DNA of 64,000 bases, from contig CP134492.1 in NCBI GenBank assembly GCA_031761875.1, positions 2,170,001 through 2,234,000 on the forward strand, read 5' to 3'. The position numbers and the translations under genes are program-made. This stretch comes from Bacillaceae bacterium IKA-2. Lineage in GTDB: Bacteria > Bacillota > Bacilli > Bacillales > Anaerobacillaceae. A model generated the notes under the pieces. It ran no database searches. It saw nothing but the letters and a program-made list of their open reading frames with translations, and had not been told where the DNA came from. Positions 42,360 to 50,270 of the stretch are shown piece after piece; positions within the stretch are counted from its first letter, which is position 1; each line of letters starts with the position of its first letter.

Positions 42360-42389
42360 TTGTGAAAATACAGGCCTATCATGTATAAT
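42360..42389 (+). promoter_or_regulatory. Sigma-A type promoter of a candidate small RNA
   Basis: TTGTGA at 42360-42365 and TATAAT at 42384-42389 with an 18-bp spacer, a near-consensus promoter not followed by a gene for 360 bp. Confidence 0.65.
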
Positions 42390-42395
42390 AAAACT

Positions 42396-42540
42396 AGGTA
42401 AAAGTTGGATAAAAAAACGAGTGTGCGAACACATAGTCGATTAGCAACTACATATACCATTAATAGCGGTTAACCAAAATCAAAGCTTGCTATAGAGATA
42501 GCTCACCTTACTGTCAGGCAAGGGTGGCTATCTCTTTGTT
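42396..42540 (+). ncRNA. Candidate small RNA
   Basis: A segment of about 145 nt lies between the strong promoter at 42360-42389 and a stem-loop terminator (AGAGATAGC at 42494-42502 pairing with GCTATCTCT at 42527-42535, then TTGTT). It contains a GTGT-GCGA-ACAC hairpin and no open reading frame with a ribosome binding site. Family unknown. The terminator could instead regulate something read from upstream. Confidence 0.45.
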
Positions 42541-42752
42541 CAGAAAGACGACAACGGTTACATTTAGTGTCAGTATTGATAGTAGCACTATGCTAAATTG
42601 CGCTAGTAAACTAAAAAGCCGTCAAATGTCGTCATATGCCTCACCCCAACCAGTTCAGCCACCTTACTTTATGTAAGTTGCTATTTTGAATATAGCAAAT
42701 ACCCATTCCTATTTCTACTATTCTTCCTAAAAACTAAATTGAGGTGATCGAA
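42541..42752. other. Intergenic region
   Basis: AT-rich sequence before the sugar dehydrogenase gene. No gene or clear regulatory site seen. Confidence 0.35.
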
Positions 42753-43832
42753 TTGAAAAGGTTTATTTTCATACTAACAGTTATTTTTGTTATTTCAGCT
42801 TGTTCATCTATAGATAATGATCAATCCGAAAATAATGATAGGAATGCAGAGACCATTGAAGTAACAACAAGAGATACTGAGATTATCACAACAGATTTAA
42901 ATATTCCTTGGAATATTAACAAACATAACAATAGCTTTTATTTGAGTCAACGGGAAGGTACTATTATTAAAGTTGATGGTGTTACCGGCTCAAAAATAGT
43001 TCAAAGTGTAGAAGTTACGAAGGATGTACTACATGAAGGCGAGGGGGGATTACTAGGTTTCATTCTTGCTCCAGAGTTCGATCATTCCAGAGAAGCGTTT
43101 GCATACCATACATATAAACAAGACGGACAAATCTATAACCGCATCATCGTCCTAGAGCTTATTGAGAATACGTGGAAGGAAGTAACACTTTTACTAGATG
43201 GAATTCCCGGAGGCCGGATTCATAACGGTGGTCGAATCAAAATTGGTCCGGACGGAAAATTGTATGCTACCACTGGTGATGCTGGAGAACCTGAAAAAGC
43301 TCAGAATACTGAAGATTTAGCAGGAAAAATTTTACGCATGGAATTGGATGGTTCCGTACCGAAGGATAATCCATTTGCAAATTCAAATGTTTATTCCTAT
43401 GGGCATCGTAATCCCCAAGGAATAGCTTGGGATGATGACGGAATACTATATAGCTCTGAACATGGTCAAACGGGTCATGATGAACTTAACCTGATTGAAC
43501 CCGGAAAAAATTATGGTTGGCCAATAATTGAAGGTGATCAGCAGGCTCCTAACATGGTGACCCCTTTATTTCACACAGGAGATAACACTTGGGCTCCATC
43601 TGGTATTGCGATTAAAAACAATAAAATCTATGTCGCCAATTTAAGAGGCGGAAATATTCAAGTATTTAATTTGATTGACCATACCGTCGATACCTTATTT
43701 GAAAACGTTGGGAGAATGCGGGATGTGATGATTGAAAACGATACAATATATACGCTTACGAACAATCTGGATGGCCGAGGTGTCCCCCAAGAAGGTGATG
43801 ATAAATTATTTGGAATTTCTTTAGTCGAGTAG
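42753..43832 (+). CDS. PQQ-dependent sugar dehydrogenase-like lipoprotein
   Basis: A 359-residue lipoprotein: signal peptide KRFIFILTVIFVISACSS with lipobox ISAC (Cys17), then a six-bladed beta-propeller of the glucose/sorbosone dehydrogenase (YliI/Asd) family. Family stretches include GEGGLLGFILAPEF, RIHNGGRIKIGPDGKLYATTGDAG, YSYGHRNPQGIAWD and SSEHGQTGHDELNLIEPGKNYGWP. Members oxidise aldose sugars with PQQ or have unknown substrates. TTG 42753 is chosen because GAGGTG lies just upstream and the signal peptide begins there. Cell-surface anchored. Followed by a terminator. Confidence 0.9.
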   Translation: MKRFIFILTVIFVISACSSIDNDQSENNDRNAETIEVTTRDTEIITTDLNIPWNINKHNNSFYLSQREGTIIKVDGVTGSKIVQSVEVTKDVLHEGEGGLLGFILAPEFDHSREAFAYHTYKQDGQIYNRIIVLELIENTWKEVTLLLDGIPGGRIHNGGRIKIGPDGKLYATTGDAGEPEKAQNTEDLAGKILRMELDGSVPKDNPFANSNVYSYGHRNPQGIAWDDDGILYSSEHGQTGHDELNLIEPGKNYGWPIIEGDQQAPNMVTPLFHTGDNTWAPSGIAIKNNKIYVANLRGGNIQVFNLIDHTVDTLFENVGRMRDVMIENDTIYTLTNNLDGRGVPQEGDDKLFGISLVE

Positions 43833-43883
43833 TCGAGTCACAATATCGTTAGTAATTGCCAAGATAGTTACACAGACTTAAGC

Positions 43884-43914
43884 GTCACTGCACCGGGGGC
43901 AGTGACTTTTTTCC
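43884..43914 (+). terminator. Terminator after sugar dehydrogenase gene
   Basis: Stem GTCACTGC / GCAGTGAC with loop ACCGGGG, followed by six T. Confidence 0.92.
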
Positions 43915-44053
43915 ATTTTTCTTATTTAAAAATGATTTAAAATTTTTAGAAAAAGTGCAACCATTTACATCTTCGTTCGACTAATTTTATAGAAGGCTGT
44001 TTTCATAAGGATCTTCAGCCATATAGAAAGAAAAAAGAAAGAGGGGTGCTAGG

Positions 44054-44572
44054 ATGACATGGGAGGATTTGTATGTAACTTATAGTGATCGTATTTATAA
44101 TTACATTTATTTGATGGTTGGAAATAAAGAGGTAGCATTGGACCTTACACAAGATACGTTTGTACGAGTGAAAGATTCTTTAAAACGATTTAGAGGAGAT
44201 TCCAATTATTATACATGGCTCATCTCGATTTCAAGAAATATCATCTATGATTACTGGCGGAGAAAGAAAAAAATCCAATGGTTACCCTTATTTAGTTCGA
44301 AATATGAGGTTAATTTTGAGACACCTGAGGAAATTTATGAAAAAAGTGAAGGGAATCAAGAATTATACAGGGCAATTAAAAAATTAAAGCTAACTTACCA
44401 AGAAGTACTAATCTTAAGGTTTGCTCAAGAATTAACAACTGAAGAAACAGCAACCGCACTTGGGTGGTCGATTAGTAAAGTGAAGTCGACAACACAAAGG
44501 GCGAAAAAGGCACTAAAAATAGAGATTGAATTATATATAAAGGAAGGTGAGTGTAGTGAGGAAAGACGTTGA
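44054..44572 (+). CDS. ECF-type RNA polymerase sigma factor
   Basis: A 172-residue sigma-70 factor of the extracytoplasmic function group: region 2 (DLYVTYSDRIYNYIYLMVGNKEVALDLTQDTFVRV ... YYTWLISISRNIIYDYWRRKKK) and region 4 (LRFAQELTTEETATALGWSISKVKSTTQRAKKAL). ATG 44054 with AAAGAGGGG upstream. The 3' end overlaps the next gene, whose product is the likely anti-sigma factor. Such pairs usually regulate themselves and respond to envelope stress. Confidence 0.93.
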   Translation: MTWEDLYVTYSDRIYNYIYLMVGNKEVALDLTQDTFVRVKDSLKRFRGDSNYYTWLISISRNIIYDYWRRKKKIQWLPLFSSKYEVNFETPEEIYEKSEGNQELYRAIKKLKLTYQEVLILRFAQELTTEETATALGWSISKVKSTTQRAKKALKIEIELYIKEGECSEERR

Positions 44573-45227
44573 AAAAAATAACATAGACGAAAAAATCTTG
44601 GAATTAGGAAAAATGACGTGGACGTACGATGAAAAACAAGAAACACTAGAAAAAATCAAAAATACTCCTACGAAGCGAAACCTTCCAGTTAAATACTATC
44701 TGGCGATTGCATCTGTGTGCTTATTAACACTGATCATAATTAGTCCTATGCTGTTACAGTTTAGAGTGGACAATACGACTGCTAAATTAGTTGATTTATG
44801 TGGTTGGGATCCAAATCGAACAAATATCGTTTTAGAGGATAATTATACTCATCCAATCCCATGTATCCAACCAGTTTTGGGACCGACATCGATGATTATG
44901 ATTCAATCATCAAGAGAAGGTGAAGAATTTCTTTATCGAGAAATGGAAGAAAACAATCCTGAACAAGTCGTTTCAGTGGCCATTGTCGGGAATGACAGTA
45001 AGATTACAGACGCAAAATATAGTATCAAAGAAACCGCTGATTACGACATTTTTGAGCAAACGCAAGTAAGTAATGGAGAAGAGGACGTGTCAATTGTTGC
45101 TGAGGGATCAGTGAACGAAGAACTTAACTTTCAAATTTCTTTTCATGATCGTAATGGGGACTATAAGCTCGAAGAAATTGTCAGTAAAATAGAAGGTATT
45201 ATCAATGACATAAGAAGAAATCAATAA
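44556..45227 (+). CDS. Putative membrane-bound anti-sigma factor
   Basis: A 223-residue protein with a cytoplasmic N-terminus of about 45 residues, one transmembrane segment (YYLAIASVCLLTLIIISPMLL, about 46-67) and an extracytoplasmic domain. The topology is that of anti-sigma factors and the gene overlaps the ECF sigma gene by 17 bp. GTG 44556 is preferred over GTG 44547 from ribosome binding site spacing. No zinc HxxxCxxC motif is visible in the N-terminus, so it is not a ZAS-type anti-sigma. Terminator follows. Confidence 0.75.
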   Translation: MRKDVEKNNIDEKILELGKMTWTYDEKQETLEKIKNTPTKRNLPVKYYLAIASVCLLTLIIISPMLLQFRVDNTTAKLVDLCGWDPNRTNIVLEDNYTHPIPCIQPVLGPTSMIMIQSSREGEEFLYREMEENNPEQVVSVAIVGNDSKITDAKYSIKETADYDIFEQTQVSNGEEDVSIVAEGSVNEELNFQISFHDRNGDYKLEEIVSKIEGIINDIRRNQ

Positions 45228-45247
45228 GCATGATATCAATATCTGAA

Positions 45248-45275
45248 ACTAGGCTCTGGCCTAGTTTTTTCTTTT
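45248..45275 (+). terminator. Terminator after sigma/anti-sigma pair
   Basis: Stem ACTAGGC-TCTG-GCCTAGT followed by TTTTTCTTTTT. The 300 bp after it (to 45575) show no gene; TTGTAAAATAC and TATAATC near 45475-45540 may be promoter elements for the MoxR gene. Confidence 0.9.
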
Positions 45276-45575
45276 TAGAATTAAGTGCTTTGTATTCAAC
45301 AATATGTTTTTCAATTATTTCTGTTAGGACAGGTACACGTGAATCTACATAATCGAACACTTTTACTTCAGTTTTATTTTCATGTGTAAGCTTAAGACGG
45401 CAAACGTATTATTGTTGTGACCACGATACAACAGTTTTTTATACATAAAAAGCATCCACCATAATCTATAAAAAATTTGTAAAATACTGGTATTGTGTGA
45501 TATTACTCATATGGGATTATTGCTCTTGAATGTATAATCAACGGATATAGATAGATATTTAAGGGGTGTATTTTA

Positions 45576-46472
45576 GTGAAAAAATTGACTGAATGGATCG
45601 CGAGCAGTAAAGACGTTGACTATGAAAAGCTGCATCAAAATGGAGAAAACGTTAAACAATTAGACAACTTTATTATTGATAAAAAATCGTTAAAAATTAT
45701 TCAAGATTTTATGTTTACAGGAGTACATGTAGCGATTACGGGCAACCCAGGGACGGGAAAAACTGAACTAGCAAAGAAACTATCCATTGCTCATAATATG
45801 CCTTATATTTTAATAAATGTAGGGATGATACGAACCCCCGGAGATTGGTGGGGGTTTATGGAGTACAAAGAAGGAGAAGGAACTTTTTTTCATAAAACCA
45901 GGTTAACTTCTGCGTTAGAAAATAAACAGCCATATGTTATTATTTTAAACGAATTTAATCGTTGTCCACCTCATTGTCATAATCCAATTTATGATATTTT
46001 GGATGGTAATCGAGCAGTTTATCTTGAAGCAATTGACAAAGAACTAGCTGTTCATCCTGAAACAATCTTTTTAGCAACATTAAATCGAGGCATGTCCCAT
46101 ACAGGAACCTTTCAAGAAGATGCTGCAATTGAGGATCGGTTTGAATTTATTAATTTACAATTACCGTCTGAAAAAGAAATAACTGATATTCTGATTAAAT
46201 GGTTTTCAATTAACAAAAAAGATGCAACGATGATTGCACGTTTGACTAAAGAGTTAGCCTGTCTTCACGACGATGAAAAACTATCGAAGGCGTTTGGAAT
46301 GAGACCGGCAATTAGTGCTGCTAAATTGCTGACAAGGAAAAATAATCTTCATGATGCGTTAGTGTATACGTTTGCCAATCGTTTTTCTAGTGAAGGCGGT
46401 GTGGAGAGTGAGCGTACGTATGTAATGCAACTGATACAAGGTCTATCAGGTAGTGGTGATTACCTTGGATAA
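45576..46472 (+). CDS. MoxR-type AAA+ ATPase
   Basis: A 298-residue AAA+ ATPase, chaperone-like partner of the VWA protein encoded next. Walker A GNPGTGKT at residues 56-63 is intact. The Walker B region reads VIILNEFNRCPP, with Asn125 where the metal-coordinating aspartate is expected (family usually hhhhDE), Glu126 kept; hydrolysis may be slow or altered. Sensor-1-like LATLNRG and arginine-rich AIEDRFEF segments follow. GTG 45576 with AAGGGGTG upstream. The 3' end overlaps the VWA gene by 8 bp. Confidence 0.88.
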   Translation: MKKLTEWIASSKDVDYEKLHQNGENVKQLDNFIIDKKSLKIIQDFMFTGVHVAITGNPGTGKTELAKKLSIAHNMPYILINVGMIRTPGDWWGFMEYKEGEGTFFHKTRLTSALENKQPYVIILNEFNRCPPHCHNPIYDILDGNRAVYLEAIDKELAVHPETIFLATLNRGMSHTGTFQEDAAIEDRFEFINLQLPSEKEITDILIKWFSINKKDATMIARLTKELACLHDDEKLSKAFGMRPAISAAKLLTRKNNLHDALVYTFANRFSSEGGVESERTYVMQLIQGLSGSGDYLG

Positions 46473-48276
46473 TGAGTTTAATACTCATGGAGAAATTGGG
46501 GTAGTGTCGGATTTTTGGCTAGGAAAACTTTCAAATTGGCATTTCACTCAAGAGACAACAGACGATATCGTACAACTAACAAAAGTTATTCATAGCATCG
46601 AGCAAATGGTGGGCTCTCTTGAACCTAAGAAGAAATTTTACGTGCGTCTAGCTAGTGAACGTAAGGGTACTTCCCAATGGTCTATAAACAAAATTGTTTT
46701 ACCAGCTGATTATTTATGGAAGCAAGCTTCATTCTCAAGCTTTGCTCATATCGTCGATTTATGGACAGCCTTTGCGTTACATGAAGCCGGACACATTATT
46801 TTATCTAAGCAATTAGAAACAGCGATGATTGAAGAATCACATCAGTTTATCATTACTCACTTAGTTGAAGATTTCTGGATTGAAAAGTGGATTGGAGAAC
46901 GTTATCCGGGTTACAACCCCTATTTTAACAAGTTTAAACAATATTACTACACCCAAGACGCTGATTTAGGTGACGATATCATTTCAAAAAAAATTAATGA
47001 CCTTATCTATTTTCTAAATGCTGAAAACTATCAACCATTATTTCTAGAATCGAGATTGGCAGCAAAGCTTCTCACCGAGAATTGGCTTAAGGCTAAGGAA
47101 ACGGGAGTAGTAGAAGTATGGGATCGAATTGCGCTAGGAGCAACGATTTATCAATTATTATTTCCAAAGGGTTTAACATCCGTCATCAAACAAGAGGAAA
47201 CAAAAGAACTAAACCTTGCAAATCCAAATGAACTAGAACCAACAGCTGCTTCAAGTCAAATGAAGGATGTTGATTTAGAAGGTCCCTCTCCTTTTTTATT
47301 ATCAGGAATAGTAAAACAACAACAAACAATCCAGTTTCATCATCAAGTCAAGGAAGGACAAAAACTGACTTGGGCTTCAGAACAAATGATGGAAACGTGG
47401 TTAAAGGACGAAGAACGATTTTTACAACAAGCATCCAAAAGTGACGATCCGACAATTATTAAAAAGCCGAAAGTGACTCATAAAGGGATCGAAAGCTACC
47501 AGTCTTCCTATCAAAGAGTAAAGCCGTATATATTAAAGCTAAGAAAGAAATTTGAAACAGCGAATACGCCTCGGATTTATGAAACCCTTCATTTGCAACA
47601 AGGGATGTTAGATGAGGAAGCTTTGTATCGTGCGAGCTATTCCCCGAACTTATTTAAAACAGTTGAGGAACGCAATGATACTTTAGATCATTGGAATATA
47701 ACGCTTTTAATAGATCAAAGCAGATCAACAGAGCGTTTATATAGTCAATTAGGTCGTTTATCAGAATTAAAGCGCTATCAAGTAGCCACAGATCTCGCTG
47801 TATTATTTACAAATGCTTTTTATAAAATAAAGCCAATTAACTTAAAGGTTTATGCTTATTCAACAGCAATGCATTCAAGTGCACTCCAACTTGATGAATT
47901 ATTTTCGTCTAAAAGCAGCGATCTTCATCGTCTCGGGATGATCAGTCCAAAAGATGCCACACCAGAATTTTTAGCAATTAAAGAAATGACGTTAGCGATG
48001 AATGAAAGTAGCCGAGGAAAGGTTAGAAAATTAATGATCGTCTTATCAGACGGAGAACCTGATGATTATAAGTACGGTGGTGGGAAAGAGCATCGAGAAG
48101 AAATTAAAGCTTGGCTAAAAAAATGGAGGCAAAGAGGTTACACATTTATTCATATTGCTTTAGCCGAAGAAACAGGCGGCACTGACATATATCCGATATC
48201 TATTCAGTTTGAACAAGACTACGACCAATTAATAACAAAGGTTTATCGTCAAATAGCGTCTACTTTAATAAAATAA
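46465..48276 (+). CDS. VWA protein with HExxH motif, partner of MoxR ATPase
   Basis: A 603-residue soluble protein. The C-terminal half carries a VWA domain with MIDAS motif DQSRS at about residues 417-421, like NorD/CoxE/CobT partners of MoxR ATPases. Such pairs assemble or remodel metalloenzyme complexes using ATP. The N-terminal part holds HEAGH at about 106-110 (AFALHEAGHIIL), followed by EESHQFIITHLVEDFW. That looks like a zinc metallopeptidase HExxH site with possible third ligand, an unusual addition. Start uncertain: TTG 46465 fits GGTGA five bases upstream, GTG 46453 or 46456 are alternatives. Target unknown. Confidence 0.83.
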   Translation: MDNEFNTHGEIGVVSDFWLGKLSNWHFTQETTDDIVQLTKVIHSIEQMVGSLEPKKKFYVRLASERKGTSQWSINKIVLPADYLWKQASFSSFAHIVDLWTAFALHEAGHIILSKQLETAMIEESHQFIITHLVEDFWIEKWIGERYPGYNPYFNKFKQYYYTQDADLGDDIISKKINDLIYFLNAENYQPLFLESRLAAKLLTENWLKAKETGVVEVWDRIALGATIYQLLFPKGLTSVIKQEETKELNLANPNELEPTAASSQMKDVDLEGPSPFLLSGIVKQQQTIQFHHQVKEGQKLTWASEQMMETWLKDEERFLQQASKSDDPTIIKKPKVTHKGIESYQSSYQRVKPYILKLRKKFETANTPRIYETLHLQQGMLDEEALYRASYSPNLFKTVEERNDTLDHWNITLLIDQSRSTERLYSQLGRLSELKRYQVATDLAVLFTNAFYKIKPINLKVYAYSTAMHSSALQLDELFSSKSSDLHRLGMISPKDATPEFLAIKEMTLAMNESSRGKVRKLMIVLSDGEPDDYKYGGGKEHREEIKAWLKKWRQRGYTFIHIALAEETGGTDIYPISIQFEQDYDQLITKVYRQIASTLIK

Positions 48277-48295
48277 GGCATATTAGTTCCTTGTG

Positions 48296-48330
48296 CCAAC
48301 GCCATTCTTATTTGATAGGAATGGCGTTGG
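48296..48330. terminator. Stem-loop after MoxR-VWA operon
   Basis: A 12-bp perfect stem (CCAACGCCATTC / GAATGGCGTTGG) with an 11-base loop but no T run, so it is a transcript-end stabiliser or weak terminator. Confidence 0.6.
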
Positions 48331-48443
48331 AGTAATGACGGAACAACAATGATAAAACAAGAAATATTTAAATTAGTGTTATGGTACAATCTCCCTTCTT
48401 CATAGAATAAAACAATTGAGCAAATGAAGGGAGTTGTTTATTT

Positions 48444-48686
48444 TTGAATAATTATCAAAACCAACAGCAGCATCAGGATAATTCTATGCAAATGGTTACA
48501 TTCGTCGATCCTTATGTCTATCAGACGCTTCAAACGGTTTTGGGAAAAACGCTTGTTGTTCAGACAACGGAAGGAAATATTCGTGGTCAATTAATTGATG
48601 TAAAGCCTGATCATATTGTTGTTGATGTTTCTGGTTCGTCCTTTTTTATTCGAATTCAAAGCATTGTTTGGGTTATGCCACAGTAA
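48444..48686 (+). CDS. YuzF-like DUF2642 protein
   Basis: An 80-residue protein with a Gln/Asn-rich N-terminus and a small beta-barrel-like domain (TLVVQTTEGNIRGQLIDVKPDHIVVDVSGSSFFIRIQSIVWVMPQ), the DUF2642 pattern of YuzF and spore coat-associated proteins. TTG 48444 with GAAGGGAG upstream. It lies 46 bp ahead of the manganese catalase, a pairing common in sporeformers, so both may be in the spore coat. Confidence 0.8.
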   Translation: MNNYQNQQQHQDNSMQMVTFVDPYVYQTLQTVLGKTLVVQTTEGNIRGQLIDVKPDHIVVDVSGSSFFIRIQSIVWVMPQ

Positions 48687-48732
48687 CCAAATGAGTAGAT
48701 CTTTATATTGAATTTTGAAAGGGGGTAAAGTC

Positions 48733-49629
48733 TTGATTCAGCGTTTTGATAGACTGCTAATTGATTTACCGAAACCAGAATATCCAGATCCGAACGGTGC
48801 ATCTGCTGTTCAAGAATTACTTGGTGGAAAATTTGGGGAAATGTCGACATTAAATAATTATATGTATCAGTCTTTTAATTTTCGTAACAAAAAGAAATTC
48901 AAGCCTTTTTATGATTTATTAGCTAGTATTACAGCAGAAGAATTTGGTCATGTGGAGCTAGTTGCGCATACTATCAACATCATGAATACAAATACGACGT
49001 TCCCAGGAAATCCAAATATTGCTCCAATGCAAAATGCAAAAGATTTACGCTTCCATCATCATTTTATTGATACTGCACAAACGGCGAAGCCAGCTGATTC
49101 TCATGGTCGTCCCTGGACTGGCGATAATGTCTTTAATAGTGGGAATTTATTATTGGATTTAATTCATAATTTTTTCTTAGAGTGTGGGGCAAGAACCCAT
49201 AAGATGCGTGTTTATGAAATGACAGAGCATCCAACGGCGAGAATGATGATTGGCTACTTACTTGTTCGTGGAGGAGTTCACGTTGTTGCTTATGCAAAAG
49301 CGATTGAAGTGGTTACTGGAGTGGATATGACGAAAATGTTACCAATCCCAAACTTAAGTAACCGTGCTTTTGAAACAGCAAGACAATTTGAAGATGAAGG
49401 CATTCATACAAAATTATATACGTGGAGTCCGACGGATTTTCGTGATATCGGTAAAATTTGGAAAGGGACTCATCCAGAAGATGGCAAGCCACTTGAAGTG
49501 GTGATCGGTTCACCTGAAGGCGCTCCAATGCCTGATTATGAAGCAGTACCTGAAGAATTTGCACCCGGAATATCACCTGAAGACTACCAGGAAATAGTTA
49601 AACGTCTCATGAGGTCTGCTGGTATGTGA
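48733..49629 (+). CDS. Manganese catalase family protein
   Basis: Disproportionates hydrogen peroxide at a di-manganese site. The 298-residue protein is a ferritin-like four-helix bundle with Mn ligands in ELLGGKFGEMSTLNNY, ITAEEFGHVELVAHTIN and FFLECGARTHKMRVYEM, and MMIGYLLVRGGVHVVAYA in the last helix. Length fits the 270-300 of the family (CotJC/YdbD-like). TTG 48733 follows AAAGGGGG, so the more upstream frame is not used. The last about 50 codons plus the downstream region are duplicated at 60411-60756. Confidence 0.93.
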   Translation: MIQRFDRLLIDLPKPEYPDPNGASAVQELLGGKFGEMSTLNNYMYQSFNFRNKKKFKPFYDLLASITAEEFGHVELVAHTINIMNTNTTFPGNPNIAPMQNAKDLRFHHHFIDTAQTAKPADSHGRPWTGDNVFNSGNLLLDLIHNFFLECGARTHKMRVYEMTEHPTARMMIGYLLVRGGVHVVAYAKAIEVVTGVDMTKMLPIPNLSNRAFETARQFEDEGIHTKLYTWSPTDFRDIGKIWKGTHPEDGKPLEVVIGSPEGAPMPDYEAVPEEFAPGISPEDYQEIVKRLMRSAGM

Positions 49630-49815
49630 TAGCTCAGTTCACAGCTAGTTGAATAATGAAACAAAGCTAAATAGGTCCATTGATGAAAGTCCATCTGAAC
49701 ATTAGGTGGGCTTTTATTATTTGGGATTCTTACGGACAGATGATGTTAAACTAAAGAAAGATATTTGATAATTGTTCAAGAAGTAAAAATTAAATCAACA
49801 AATTAGGTGGGGCTT
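49471..49815 (+). repeat. Segmental duplication, copy 1
   Basis: About 345 bp (3' end of the catalase gene, its terminator hairpin AAAGTCCATCT / AGGTGGGCTTT at 49686-49714, and the leader of the following gene) matching 60411-60756 at an offset of 10940 bp with few differences. In this copy the IS3 relic begins where the membrane protein gene starts in copy 2. Confidence 0.88.
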
Positions 49816-49816
49816 G

Positions 49817-50058
49817 GGTCGCGGACATCACCTTGGACAAGTGTAGGCTGGTTGTATTTGGCATCCATTATGGTATTATATTCTAGACGTATTATCGGTT
49901 GGGAAATAGGCGGGAAAATGACAAAAGAACTAGTGATAACAGCTCTTAAACGAGCAATGACAGTGCAAACGCCAACACCTGGACTCATCCAACATTCTGA
50001 TGGTGGCAGCCAATATGCATCAAAAGATTACCAACAACAAAAGAATTCATTCAGCTAG
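49817..50058 (+). pseudogene. IS3/IS150-family transposase (OrfB) remnant
   Basis: Reads ITWTSVGWLYLASIMVLYSR-like sequence, RRIIGWEIGGKMTKELVITALKRA and LIQHSDGGSQYASKDYQQQ, the central part of an IS3-family OrfB integrase (rve) core. The DE residues upstream and downstream are lost: the fragment covers about 80 codons, the usual SDRGSQY has become SDGGSQY, and a stop follows soon after. A dead insertion remnant. Confidence 0.82.
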
Positions 50059-50136
50059 TGGATATATGTTACCTATTACATATGAAAAGAAGTATTTTGA
50101 AATCTTAAATGTAAAGATAGTAGCTTAGATAGTTTC

Positions 50137-50214
50137 CGCTCTATTAAGTTAAAGGCTACGTCCCTTAACTTAATAGAGCGACCAGAAAGCGAAGCGCTAT
50201 TATGAAATTCATTC
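50137..50214. repeat. Palindromic element (copy B)
   Basis: A 16-bp perfect stem CGCTCTATTAAGTTAA (50137-50152) with its complement at 50165-50180, followed at 50199-50214 by ATTATGAAATTCATTC, which equals the right outer arm of copy A (12331-12346). Lies between the IS3 relic and the DcuS gene. Confidence 0.65.
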
Positions 50215-50270
50215 AAATAGATAAAAAACTTATTTAGGTAATTAAATCTGTTTTAGTAGGAGAAAAAAAT

